Shown here in pieces: positions 7,099 to 14,531 of a stretch of DNA of 18,526 nucleotides. The position numbers and the translations under genes were made by a program. Source of the DNA: JBBRYW01 sp038253945 (lineage in GTDB: Bacteria > Actinomycetota > Thermoleophilia > Gaiellales > Gaiellaceae); assembly GCA_038253945.1 (NCBI GenBank), contig JBBSGR010000028.1, forward strand, positions 1 to 18,526. The letters are read 5' to 3'. A model generated the notes under the pieces. That model searched no databases, was not told where the DNA came from, and saw nothing but the letters and a program-made list of their open reading frames with translations. How positions within the stretch are numbered: position 1 is the first letter of the stretch; the number at the start of each line of letters is the position of its first letter.

Positions 7099-7464
7099 TC
7101 ATGCTCCCTGACCCTGGTTCTGCATGAGGCCACCGTCGATGTAGACCGTGGCGCCATGCACGTAGTCCGCATCGGCCGAGGCGAGATAGACGGCGAGGCG
7201 GGCGATCTCGCGCGGCTCGGCCGCGCGCTTGAGCGGGATGCTCTGGACCTGCTCCTCGAGCACCTTCGGGTCGTCGATCGCCTTCTGGTTGAACGGTGTG
7301 AGGCCCGCCTTCTCGACCTGGGCGGCGGTCTCGTCCGCGCCGCGGCGGTCGTCGTTATACGTCACCACGACGTCGGCACCCTCCATGGCGAATTCGATCG
7401 CGGTCGCCTGGCCGATCCCGGAGTCCGACCCGGTGACGACGGCGACTCTGTCGGCGAGCTGCAT
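7099..7464 (-). pseudogene. Short-chain dehydrogenase with an in-frame deletion of its catalytic core
   Basis: The N-terminus MQLADRVAVVTGSDSGIGQA is a textbook SDR nucleotide-binding motif (T-G-x3-G-x-G). The C-terminus, LTPFNQKAIDDPKVLEEQV and YIDGGLMQNQGQGA, is that of glucose-1-dehydrogenase-like SDRs. Between them the frame jumps from VEKAG straight to LTPFN. About 120 residues are missing, including the N-N-A-G strand, the catalytic Ser and the Y-x3-K pair. The whole is 121 codons against a usual 250, yet the frame is unbroken. I chose the ATG at 7464 because AGAAGGGA precedes it; an earlier ATG at 7488 is less likely. It cannot be a dehydrogenase. Confidence 0.8.
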
Positions 7465-7489
7465 GACGATCCCTTCTCTGTGGCGCACA

Positions 7490-7729
7490 TCGGCGACGAG
7501 ATCAGTCGCGGGCCATGGCTGGCTGAGATCCCTCCCTTCGGACGGTCGCTGATGAGCCGATACGGCCGCGGGCGTCAGGCGCTACATCGGCTAACAATAC
7601 CGTGACAACGAGGCTCTGCAACGCCGGTGGAACGCGCCGACTCCGGACATGGACTCGGGCTCGACCCCGGACGCCGCACGATCAGGATGGCCGGCCGCCA
7701 CCATCTCGACGGCCGATGAAGGAGACGAC
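7490..7729. other. Divergent intergenic region
   Basis: It separates the minus-strand SDR/debranching pair from the plus-strand glycine-zipper gene and should have held promoters for both. The AT-rich patch GGCTAACAATACCGTGACAA near 7590-7610 is the only promoter-like stretch (TTGTCA on the minus strand), but no convincing paired -10 box is present. No gene is supportable. Confidence 0.35.
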
Positions 7730-8139
7730 GTGAGCGACCCCCGAGACCTCTCTCAGCGAAACGAGACGCCCGAGAAGGCACCACACTCGCGCGCCCTCGA
7801 GGGGCGTGAAGCGGCCGAGCACGCCTCCGCCAGGGCATCTGGATCGGCAGTCTCGGTGACACCGATCCCGCGACGGCGATTGCCGCCCGGGAGGAGGCGC
7901 ACGGCGACGACAAGGGCGGCTCGCCGACTGGCGGCGCGGCTGCCGGCGCGCTCATCGGGACCGTGCTTGGCGGCCCCATCGGACTCGTCGTGGGCGGTGC
8001 CGCGGGGGCCGTCGCGGGCGCGACCGCGAGCGCAGCCGAGATCGGACCGGCCGCGGAGCACAAGCCCGAGCCGTTCGAGCGCACGACGGAAGACGAGACC
8101 GTCGAGGGCGGCCGACCGGCTGGACCCACGCCGGCCTGA
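7730..8139 (+). pseudogene. Glycine-zipper protein, frameshifted
   Basis: A GTG at 7730 lies six bases after a strong AAGGAGA (7718-7724), and the product begins VSDPRDLSQRNETPEKAPHS. Near 7835-7855 the coding signal moves to the next frame: GSLGDTDPATAIAAREEAHG, then AAGALIGTVLGGPIGLVVGG and AAGAVAGATASAAE, ending with GPTPA and TGA at 8137-8139. The G-x3-G repeats form a glycine-zipper membrane segment like those of small envelope-stress or outer-layer proteins. One indel separates the charged N-terminus from the zipper. Repaired, the protein would be about 136 residues. Exact role unknown. Confidence 0.65.
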
Positions 8140-8221
8140 CCGCCGTTCCGTCGCGGCGTACCCTTCTCATCCGTCAACGGGAGACGGGCCGGTCTCGGCC
8201 GTTGCACGAAGAGGGGTGCTG

Positions 8222-9595
8222 GTGCTCGATCGGCTCGGTCCGGCCGGACGCGGCGTGGCGATGCTGCAGCGGCTTCTTGGCCGCTTCCTGCCGACGGGCG
8301 CGATCCTTCTGTCGGCCCTCACCTTCGGCAGCTACGCCATGGGCCTCATCCGCGACCGGATATTCGCCCGCACGTTCGGCGCAGGCAGCGAGCTCGATGC
8401 ATACAACGCCGCGTTCGTGTGCCCGAGCTCGCCCTCGACGTGGTCATCGCGAGCGGACTCGCGGCCCCGTTCATCCCGATCTTCGCGGCCCTCCGACGCG
8501 AGGATCTGACGGCCGCCCAGGACTTCGGTCGGACCGTCCTGACCGGTGCGGTCCTCGTCATGGGGGCCGTGGCCGCGGTGCTGTTCGTGGTCGCGCCGCA
8601 GACGGCGGGGTTCATCGCGCCGGGCTTCGACGCCGCTCAGCGCGAGCTGTACGTCTCGCTCTTCCGAGTCATGTGCATCACGCCGGTCATCTTCGCCGCG
8701 TCGATCGCCCTTGGCGAGGTTCTCGTGGCCGAGCAGCGCTTCCTCTTCTACGGGGCTCGCGCCACTCCTCTACAACCTCGGCATCGTAATCGGGACGGTC
8801 GGGCTGAGTGGCAGCCTCGGCATCTTCGGCCCGGCGGTCGGGGCGGTCCTCGGCTCGCTCCTCCACCTCGGCATCCGTATCGTCGGCATCCTCCGAACGA
8901 GTTTCCCACGCCGGCCGCGACTCGCTGTCCGGACGAAGGCGATCCGCGAGTTCATCCGGCTCATGCTCCGAAGATGGCGAGCCACCCGATCGAACCGCTC
9001 ACCTTCCTGTTCTTCACCTCGCTCGCGACGACGTTCGGGGTCGGCAGCGTCAGCGCCGTCAGCTTCGCCCGGAACTTCCAGAGCGTCCCGGTCAGCCTCA
9101 TCGGCGTTTCGATCTCATTGGCCGCGTTCCCGACCCTCGCCGCGGCCTATGCCGCCGGTGACCGCCGACGGTTCACTGGGATCCTCGGCACGAACCTCGT
9201 GACGATCGCGGTGCTCTCGATCGCTGCCGCCGGCGGTCTCTTCCTCGTCGGCGGCTTCGCGATCAGGGTGCTTCTGGGCGGTGGCGAATTCGATGCCGAC
9301 GATGTCGCCCGAACCTCCCTCGTGCTCGGCGCCTTCGCGCTGTCGGTGCCGTTCGAAGGCCTCGGCCACCTCCTCGCCCGAGCCGTCTACGCGACGCGTA
9401 ATACGCTGCTGGCGGTGCTCGCCTCGTTGGCCGGGTTCGTCGTCACCCTGCTCGTCGGCTGAGGCCTCGCGCCGGGCGTCGGGATCGTCTCGATCCCGCT
9501 CGCGTTCACGGCTGGCAGCGCGGTCAAGCTCGCCCTCCTGGGCGCTGCGCTCATACCGCGCATCCGGACCCTCGACCGTGCCGGCGCGGCAGCCG
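8222..9595 (+). pseudogene. murJ: MurJ/MviN-type lipid II flippase, multiply broken
   Basis: Successive frames give one continuous MurJ-like protein: FGSYAMGLIRDRIFARTFGA (start GTG 8222 after GAAGAGGGG), LALDVVIASGLAAPFIPIFA, APLLYNLGIVIGTVGLSG, and HPIEPLTFLFFTSLATTFG with VSAVSFARNFQSVPVSLIG. The frame changes at about 8418, 8752 and 8970, each fixable by one base, and a TGA at 9460-9462 interrupts LLVG/GLAPGVG in frame. Similarity fades near 9595, so the last helices are missing too. MurJ moves lipid-linked peptidoglycan precursors across the inner membrane and is normally essential for walled cells. A second, working copy elsewhere, or a wall-less lifestyle, would be required. Earlier starts (GTG 8216) or the ATG at 8261 are possible. 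Confidence 0.85.
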
Positions 9596-9627
9596 AGCAC
9601 TATTCGAGGTGGACTGACCAACTGAGC

Positions 9628-9727
9628 TCAGGCGAGCGGCTCCACGACGACCGCGGGCACGAGGACGATGAACTTGCCGTCGCGGTCCGGATAGTGACCC
9701 TCGGGCCGCTGGGCGGATTCTGGCGAG
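9628..9727 (-). pseudogene. C-terminal end of an unidentified gene cut off at the IS30 element
   Basis: On the minus strand the frame RRSPESAQRPEGHYPDRDGK continues as FIVLVPAVVVEPLA and stops with TGA at 9630-9628. The sequence looks like real protein and stops being interpretable at the left end of the IS30-family element near 9728. I read it as a gene whose upstream part was displaced or removed by the insertion. Only about 33 residues remain and the family is unknown. Confidence 0.4.
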
Positions 9728-9738
9728 CGTCGCAACAC
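9728..9738 (+). repeat. IS30-family left inverted repeat core
   Basis: CGTCGCAACAC is the exact reverse complement of 10962-10972 and lies 21 bases before the transposase start codon. Confidence 0.7.
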
Positions 9739-9759
9739 CCATGAGCCTGGGGAGTTGCG

Positions 9760-10976
9760 ATGGGTCGTCGAGGGCCGAGTCCCGACCATGCGAAGCGTGA
9801 GGCGTTCGCGAGGCTGATCGCCGAAGGCGTCCCCTCGGCCAGGGCGTGCCGCATGGTCGGCATCAACCCGCGCACGGGCAAGCGGTGGCGCAACGGGCGC
9901 AGGCTCGCGTCCGGCGGCCGCGTGCTGAACTTGGCGCCCGTGATCACTGTCACCAGCGTCCCCGTGAAGCAGTACTCAGCCCGCTACCTGTCCGAGGACG
10001 AGCGCGTCCGCCTGGCCGACCTGCGCCGGGAGGGGCACACGATGCGCGAGATCGCGGCTCTGATGGGCAGGTCGCCCTCGACCGTCAGCCGCGAGCTCGC
10101 GCGCGGCGCCGACGCCAGCGGCCGCTACGGGCCGTTCGAGGCGCACCGGCGCGCGCTCGGGCGTCGCCGCCTCCGCCGGCCCAGCCGCCTGGCCCGGGAT
10201 GCCGAGCTGCGCGACTGGGTCTCCGGCACGCTCCAGGCACGCTGGAGCCCGGAGCGGGTCGCCCGCCGGCTGCGCCACGAGTTCCCCGGCCAGCCAGAGC
10301 GCTGGCTGTGCGCGGAGACGATCTACCAAGCCGTCTACCGGCCGGACCTCGGCGGCCTGCCCCGCGAGCTTCCCGGACGGGTCCTGCGGCTTCGGCGCCG
10401 TCACCGCCTGGCGCGCCGGCATGCCCGGGCGCGACGCGCCGGCCCGGTCACGGGCATGACGCTGATCCACGAACGACCCGCCGAGGCGCTCGGGCGTGAG
10501 CAGCCCGGCCACTGGAAGGGCGACCTGATCGTGGGCGCCGGCAACGCTTCGGCGATCGTCACCATGGTCGAGCGCACCACGAGGTTCACGCTGCTGGGCC
10601 ACCTGGAGGGCACCAGACACGACTCCGCGACCGTGCGCGACACCGTCGTGGCCGCCCTGGCCGGCCTACCGCCGCACCTGCGGCGGACCCTCACCTGGGG
10701 GCCAGGGCACCCATATGGCCCGCCATGGCGAGATCGCCGCGGCCCTCGGCACGACGGGCATCTATTTCCCCCTGGGCAGCGGCCAACCAACGAGAACACG
10801 AACGGCCTGCTGCGTGCCTACTTCCCCAAGTCCACCGACCTGTCCGTTCACACCGACGCCGACGTCGCCCTCGTGCAAGCCGAGCTGAACCAGCGCCCAC
10901 GGAAGGTCGCGGCTGGGACAGCCCCGCCGACCGCATGGTTACACTCCTCGGACCACTGTCCGTGTTGCGACGTTGA
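9760..10976 (+). pseudogene. IS30-family transposase, catalytically dead
   Basis: The N-terminal two thirds are well kept: DNA-binding segments (RGPSPDHAKREAFARLIAEG; LSEDERVRLADLRREGHTM; IAALMGRSPSTVSRELARG), then the first DDE aspartate in GHWKGDLIVG (D255) and the glutamate in RPTNENTNGLLR (E345). The second aspartate motif, normally T-W-D-Q-G, reads TWG at 10693-10701 (residue 314), where an extra G shifts the frame. The true sequence continues in another frame as MARHGEIAAALGTTGIYF. The C-D-P-H-S-P segment before the glutamate is deleted and the frame returns near 10775. A third shift near 10910 separates NQRPRK from WDSPADRMVTLLGPLSVLRR, which ends at 10976. As a single open frame it runs on to 11046 into foreign sequence. 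Confidence 0.85.
10962..10972 (-). repeat. IS30-family right inverted repeat core
   Basis: GTGTTGCGACG mirrors the left core exactly and overlaps the transposase C-terminal codons (VLRR). Confidence 0.7.
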
Positions 10977-10987
10977 CTGCAACCCGC

Positions 10988-11558
10988 TGATCACGGTGGG
11001 GCCAAATGGGGTTGTCATTCCCAGACGGACGAATCGGCCCTGTTAGGTTTCTCGCCGACAGGCAACGGAGAGACAGGAGTTGATAACCCGGAACGCCAGG
11101 GCCTCAACTCAACCATCCTCGATGCGCTCGCGCCGATCAACACGTTCCCGCTGGATCCGGATAACGACAACCAGGAAGACAACAACTACAGCCCGATGTG
11201 GGATGCGCACATTAATGTGTGGACTCCGGCGGCCATCGAGGCCGGGGGAGCGACGGCGGATAACGAGCTTTGAAGATCTGGAGCAGCTGGTTGCCGACGG
11301 CCTCGTCACCAACGCACCCCGTGGGAGTCGAAAACCCGAATGACTTCGTGGCCGGCCTGAAGCCCTCCAAGGCTATTATCAACTGCCCGGTGATCGCTCA
11401 GCCCAGCGAGGCGGCGATACCCGATGCGGCCATGAGCCCGCCGACGACGGGTGGGGGAATCCCCGCTGACACTGTTCGGTCTCGGCACGCTGATGGCGGC
11501 TGCTGGCGCCACCCTCGTCATTCGTCGCGCGCGCGCTACCCCACGCGCCCGATCGTAA
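10988..11558 (+). pseudogene. 3' remnant of a secreted protein with a sortase-like cell-wall sorting tail
   Basis: In frame, the remnant reads SALLGFSPTGNGETGVDNPE, STILDALAPINTFPLDPDND and NNYSPMWDAHINVWTPAAIE. After a shift near 11245 it reads RRRITSFEDLEQLVADGLVT. After another near 11325 it reads NDFVAGLKPSKAIINCPVIA, then MSPPTTGGG. After a last shift near 11455 it reads SPLTLFGLGTLMAAAGATLV, followed by IRRARATPRARS and TAA at 11556-11558. A P-x-T-G-like motif, a hydrophobic helix and a positively charged end are the three parts of a sortase sorting signal (canonical L-P-x-T-G; here P-P-T-T-G). The N-terminus is missing at the IS30 element. Three shifts make it nonfunctional. The body family is unknown to me. 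Confidence 0.6.
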
Positions 11559-11569
11559 CCACCCCGTGA

Positions 11570-11591
11570 GGCGCCGGCGCAAGCCGGCGCC
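11570..11591 (+). terminator. GC-rich hairpin, probable terminator
   Basis: A nine-base-pair stem, GGCGCCGGC with GCCGGCGCC, encloses a GCAA tetraloop 11 bases after the surface-protein stop. The following CTCATCTCAT is only weakly T-rich. It also lies beyond the 3' end of the converging minus-strand operon and could serve both. Confidence 0.45.
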
Positions 11592-11652
11592 CTCATCTCA
11601 TGCTGTGCGCGAGGTACAGGCCCGTGGGCGGATCGGCCACGCGGGAGGCCGG

Positions 11653-12126
11653 TCAGTGCTCGGGCGTGTCCGACACGGCATCCTCCAGGATACGCTTCAG
11701 GTTCTCCAGGGACGTGTCGGCTTCCTTCTCGTTCTGACCCTCGAAGACGAGCTTGTCGGCGATCTGGCCGAGGATGCCGCCGGGCACCTCGTAGTCGAGG
11801 TCGATCTCGACCCTGCTGCGCCCGCCATCGAGCGGCATGATGGTCTGGCTCATCTGCATCTGGCCGCCGTCTGGCGCGGTCGCCTCGTAGTGGACGTGGC
11901 GCGGCCGCTGGAGCTGCTTGACGTGCCAGTCGCAGTCGATGTCCACGCTTCCCGCCGCCTTGATCGTCTGGGAGAAGGTCGTGCCCTGCTTGATCGGCCG
12001 ATCGCCAAGATCCCGCGTCTCCTTGACCATCGTCGCCCACTCGGTGAGCCGGTCAAGATCGGTGATGTAGTCGAAGATCTCCTCGGGCGGCCGGGCGATC
12101 TCGATGGTCCGTGCGATGTGCGCCAT
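11653..12126 (-). CDS. SRPBCC (START-like) domain protein
   Basis: This intact 157-residue protein is a single SRPBCC/polyketide-cyclase-like domain, a fold that makes a deep hydrophobic pocket for lipids or aromatic ligands. The N-terminus MAHIARTIEIARPPEEIFDY (residues 1-20), ITDLDRLTEWATMV, SQTIMPLDGGRSRVEIDLDY and the C-terminal helix NEKEADTSLENLKRILED are typical. A strong AGGAGG lies seven bases upstream (12131-12137 region), so initiation at 12126 is secure. It starts 27 bases after the GMC oxidoreductase gene in the same direction and is probably the last gene of that operon, with its own good ribosome binding site. Ligand unknown. Confidence 0.8.
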   Translation of the reverse strand: MAHIARTIEIARPPEEIFDYITDLDRLTEWATMVKETRDLGDRPIKQGTTFSQTIKAAGSVDIDCDWHVKQLQRPRHVHYEATAPDGGQMQMSQTIMPLDGGRSRVEIDLDYEVPGGILGQIADKLVFEGQNEKEADTSLENLKRILEDAVSDTPEH

Positions 12127-12153
12127 TGCGTTCCTCCTTCATCCCGTAGGATC

Positions 12154-13785
12154 CTATCTTGGCCCACCGGTGCCATCTCGGCTCCAGTCTCGTGGCGACC
12201 CGTTGCCGGCCTTGGCCACGATGTAATGCGCGGTTCGCGCCGCGATCGCCTGGATCGTGAGGCTCGGGTTCACGGCGCCGCTGGTCACGAAGACCGAGCC
12301 GTCGCAGACGAACAGGTTGGGCACGTCCCATGACCGGCACCACCGATCGACCACGCTAGTGGCCCGGTTCGAGCCCATCCGGCAGGCGCCCATCAGATGT
12401 GCCGTGTCGTCGGCCATCCAGGTGACCTCGGCGCCGGCTGCATCAGCGATCTCCCGGCTGCGGGTCACGCCGGCGGCCTGCAACGCGCGGTCATTCTCGC
12501 CCCAGGCGAAGGTCACCCGCGCCACCGGCAGGCCGTCAGCGTCCCTTTCCTCAGGATCGAGCGTCACGGTGTTCGCATCGGACGGGAGGCACTCGCCGAC
12601 GATCCCCCAACCGGCGTAATGGTCGTAGTCGAGCATGAGCTCGCGCAGCTCGCTGCCCCATAACCCGAGGCCCGCCTGCGCCGCCCGGGCGAAGGCTATC
12701 GGCAACGGCCCGATCGGCTCGATCGTGAAGCCCCGGGCGTATCCCCGCGAGACGTCGGTCTCGTAGAAATCCTGCGTCAGCGCGAGGGTGGGTGGTCCCT
12801 TGTACTGGTAGACGAGCTCCGGGAAACGGCCGAAGACGATCGGCGAGGGATGGACCATCAGCCCCCGCCCGACCAGCCCGGATGAGTTCAGCAGTCCATC
12901 GGGCGAGCCGGTGCCGGCCGAGTTGAAGAGGAGCCGCGGCGTCTCGATCGAGTAGCAGCTGAGGATGACCAACCCTGCGGCCTGTTCCTCGTCGACGCGC
13001 GACCCATCGACCAGCGTGCGCCGATAGCTGACGCTGGCCGCCATCCCGTCCGGGCCGAGGTTGACCCGGGTGGCCATGCAGCCGGCGCGGACCTCGGCCC
13101 CCGCCCGGATCGCCTTCGGGATGTACGTCACGAGGGTGGAGCTCTTGGCGTTCGTCGAGCAGCCATAGACGCAGAAGCCGCGGTAGACGCACGGCGGCCG
13201 ATCGTCCTTGGGCGCAGAGATCGTCGCCAGCGGCGCCGGTGCCCAGGTGATGCCGAGCGCGTCACAGCCGCGCGCGAAGAGCTGGGCGACGCCGTTCAGG
13301 GGGTGCTCGCGGTAGGGGTGCGCGCCGCGCCGCGGACCCCAGGGCCAGCGGATCGGTCCGCTGATGCTGAGCTCCCGCTCCACATCGTCGTAGAACGGCT
13401 CAAGGTCTGCGTAGCTGATCGGCCAGTCGTCGGCGACACCATCGGTCGAGCGGACCCGGAAGTCGCTCTCCCACATGCGGAGCGCGACCATGCTGAAATG
13501 CACGGTGCTGCCGCCCACGCCACGGCCCGTGACGTTCGCGCCGAGCTCGATCGGATCCGCGCCGCCCGTCACCCGTGGATCGGTCCAGTAGAGCTGGCTT
13601 GCATGCTTCTCGTCCGACGCGAAGTCGCGCTCCGCTACCCAGTGCGGCCCTGCCTCCAACACGACCACGGTGAGGCCCGCCTCGGCCAGTTCCTTGGCCA
13701 GGACACCACCGGCGGCGCCTGCGCCGACGATCAGCACATCCACCGGCCCGCGACCTCGGCCCGTCCGACCGTCGACCGGCGACAT
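12154..13785 (-). CDS. GMC-family flavoprotein dehydrogenase (gluconate/alcohol dehydrogenase large-subunit type)
   Basis: This intact 543-residue protein has an N-terminal FAD-binding motif VDVLIVGAGAAGGVLAKELA (about residues 15-34), the family signature GRGVGGSTVHFSMVALRM (about 88-105), a cysteine cluster CVYRGFCVYGCS (Cys 199, 205, 209), HLMGACRMGSN and a C-terminal NPSLTIQAIAARTAHYI. Family members oxidise sugar acids, polyols or alcohols and pass electrons to quinones or a cytochrome subunit; the cysteine cluster is typical of the membrane-associated branch. No signal peptide is visible. The ATG at 13785 follows the subunit 3-like stop by two bases, which implies translational coupling; an upstream extension to 14058 would be a shadow of that gene. 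Substrate cannot be fixed from sequence. Confidence 0.9.
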   Translation of the reverse strand: MSPVDGRTGRGRGPVDVLIVGAGAAGGVLAKELAEAGLTVVVLEAGPHWVAERDFASDEKHASQLYWTDPRVTGGADPIELGANVTGRGVGGSTVHFSMVALRMWESDFRVRSTDGVADDWPISYADLEPFYDDVERELSISGPIRWPWGPRRGAHPYREHPLNGVAQLFARGCDALGITWAPAPLATISAPKDDRPPCVYRGFCVYGCSTNAKSSTLVTYIPKAIRAGAEVRAGCMATRVNLGPDGMAASVSYRRTLVDGSRVDEEQAAGLVILSCYSIETPRLLFNSAGTGSPDGLLNSSGLVGRGLMVHPSPIVFGRFPELVYQYKGPPTLALTQDFYETDVSRGYARGFTIEPIGPLPIAFARAAQAGLGLWGSELRELMLDYDHYAGWGIVGECLPSDANTVTLDPEERDADGLPVARVTFAWGENDRALQAAGVTRSREIADAAGAEVTWMADDTAHLMGACRMGSNRATSVVDRWCRSWDVPNLFVCDGSVFVTSGAVNPSLTIQAIAARTAHYIVAKAGNGSPRDWSRDGTGGPR

Positions 13786-13787
13786 GC

Positions 13788-14531
13788 TCAATGGGTAGGC
13801 CCTCCGCTGGCGTGCGCGCCGCCGCCGCCCTGATGCTTGCGCTCGAGCGCCCGGCGCACGATCCGAGCCGAGGACCGCGGCCGTCGCTCGGTCGCCTCCC
13901 ACGGGTCGTGCCGGCCCAGGTCCAGCCTGATGTGGCCGCGCGGCGAGGAGGGCCCGCTGAAGCCGATCTCGGCCCACGCGACGGGGTGCGCGTAGTACAT
14001 CGCGACGATCTCGCCGGCCAGCTCCTGGAAGAAGCGCTTCGCCGGCAGATGAATCCACGCCTCTCCCGGCGCCTCGCCGGCGGCGACGCGCGCGAGCACA
14101 TCGTCCTGCTCCGCGGGCTCGATCTTCGCGAACGCTCGGCCATGGAGCCGCCTGGCAGCCTCGTCAAAACCGCGCAGCGCCGACCGGTAGGCGTCGCGGT
14201 CGTCCGGCATGTCCTCATAGCGGTACCCGTCGCCCGTGCCTTCGTACAGCCGCTCGTCGATCCAGGGGGCGAGCGGCACTCGCTCGGCCAGTGGCCGGTC
14301 GTCCTGCGGGAGGATCCGGGCGCAGATGGCCTCCATCGTCCGCGCCTCGTCCAGGGAGAAGAAGCGGTAGCGAGGGACCTGCTCGACCCGCTCCCTCACG
14401 ACGCGCCGGGTCTTCTCGTCCCAGTCGAGCGCCCACTTGTCGGGCGCGGCGACGTCGAAGTCGGGATAGGGCGATTCCGCCGTGCCGCCACCCTTCGGAA
14501 TCCGCAGCCGGTCCCTCATCGGCCTCGTCAC
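13788..14531 (-). CDS. Gluconate 2-dehydrogenase subunit 3-like protein
   Basis: The product is 247 residues from GTG 14531 (243 from ATG 14519). The region FFSLDEARTMEAICARILPQ, DDRPLAERVPLAPWIDERL and YRSALRGFDEAARRLHGRAF matches subunit 3 of gluconate 2-dehydrogenase-type complexes, which normally pairs with the flavin-bearing GMC subunit. The following FFQELAGEIVAMYYAHPVAW fits the same domain. The twin-arginine signal usual in this family is not seen, so the complex may be cytoplasmic-face or rely on another membrane partner. The GTG start overlaps the upstream stop in a GTGA, matching the TTGA overlap one gene earlier, so I favour it. The last 20 residues are glycine- and histidine-rich. 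Confidence 0.85.
   Translation of the reverse strand: MTRPMRDRLRIPKGGGTAESPYPDFDVAAPDKWALDWDEKTRRVVRERVEQVPRYRFFSLDEARTMEAICARILPQDDRPLAERVPLAPWIDERLYEGTGDGYRYEDMPDDRDAYRSALRGFDEAARRLHGRAFAKIEPAEQDDVLARVAAGEAPGEAWIHLPAKRFFQELAGEIVAMYYAHPVAWAEIGFSGPSSPRGHIRLDLGRHDPWEATERRPRSSARIVRRALERKHQGGGGAHASGGPTH

Larger units (their letters stand above)
9728..10976 (+). mobile_element. Decayed IS30-family insertion sequence
   Basis: An IS30-type transposase gene lies between inverted copies of CGTCGCAACAC (9728-9738) and GTGTTGCGACG (10962-10972). The transposase stop in its original frame (TGA 10974-10976) falls at the right repeat, as is common in the family. The outer limits and any target duplication cannot be fixed because sequences beyond the 11-bp core differ. 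Confidence 0.75.

Noticed and set aside
4800..7172. Start of the debranching enzyme at 7172
   Set aside because: The extra 34 residues are basic and unlike the family, and they overlap the SDR coding region; 7070 is a better start.
9460..9462. UGA reassigned to tryptophan, because TGA interrupts both the murJ-like and the enolase-superfamily frames at positions where Trp would fit
   Set aside because: TGA is the natural stop of most intact genes here, including four operon genes whose stops abut or overlap the next start, so it clearly terminates translation.
9604..9630. tRNA D-arm-like sequence GACCAACTGAGCT (minus strand AGCTCAGTTGGTC)
   Set aside because: No anticodon, T arm or acceptor can be built around it, and a coding stop of another fragment overlaps it. 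It may be a chance match or a tiny tRNA scrap.
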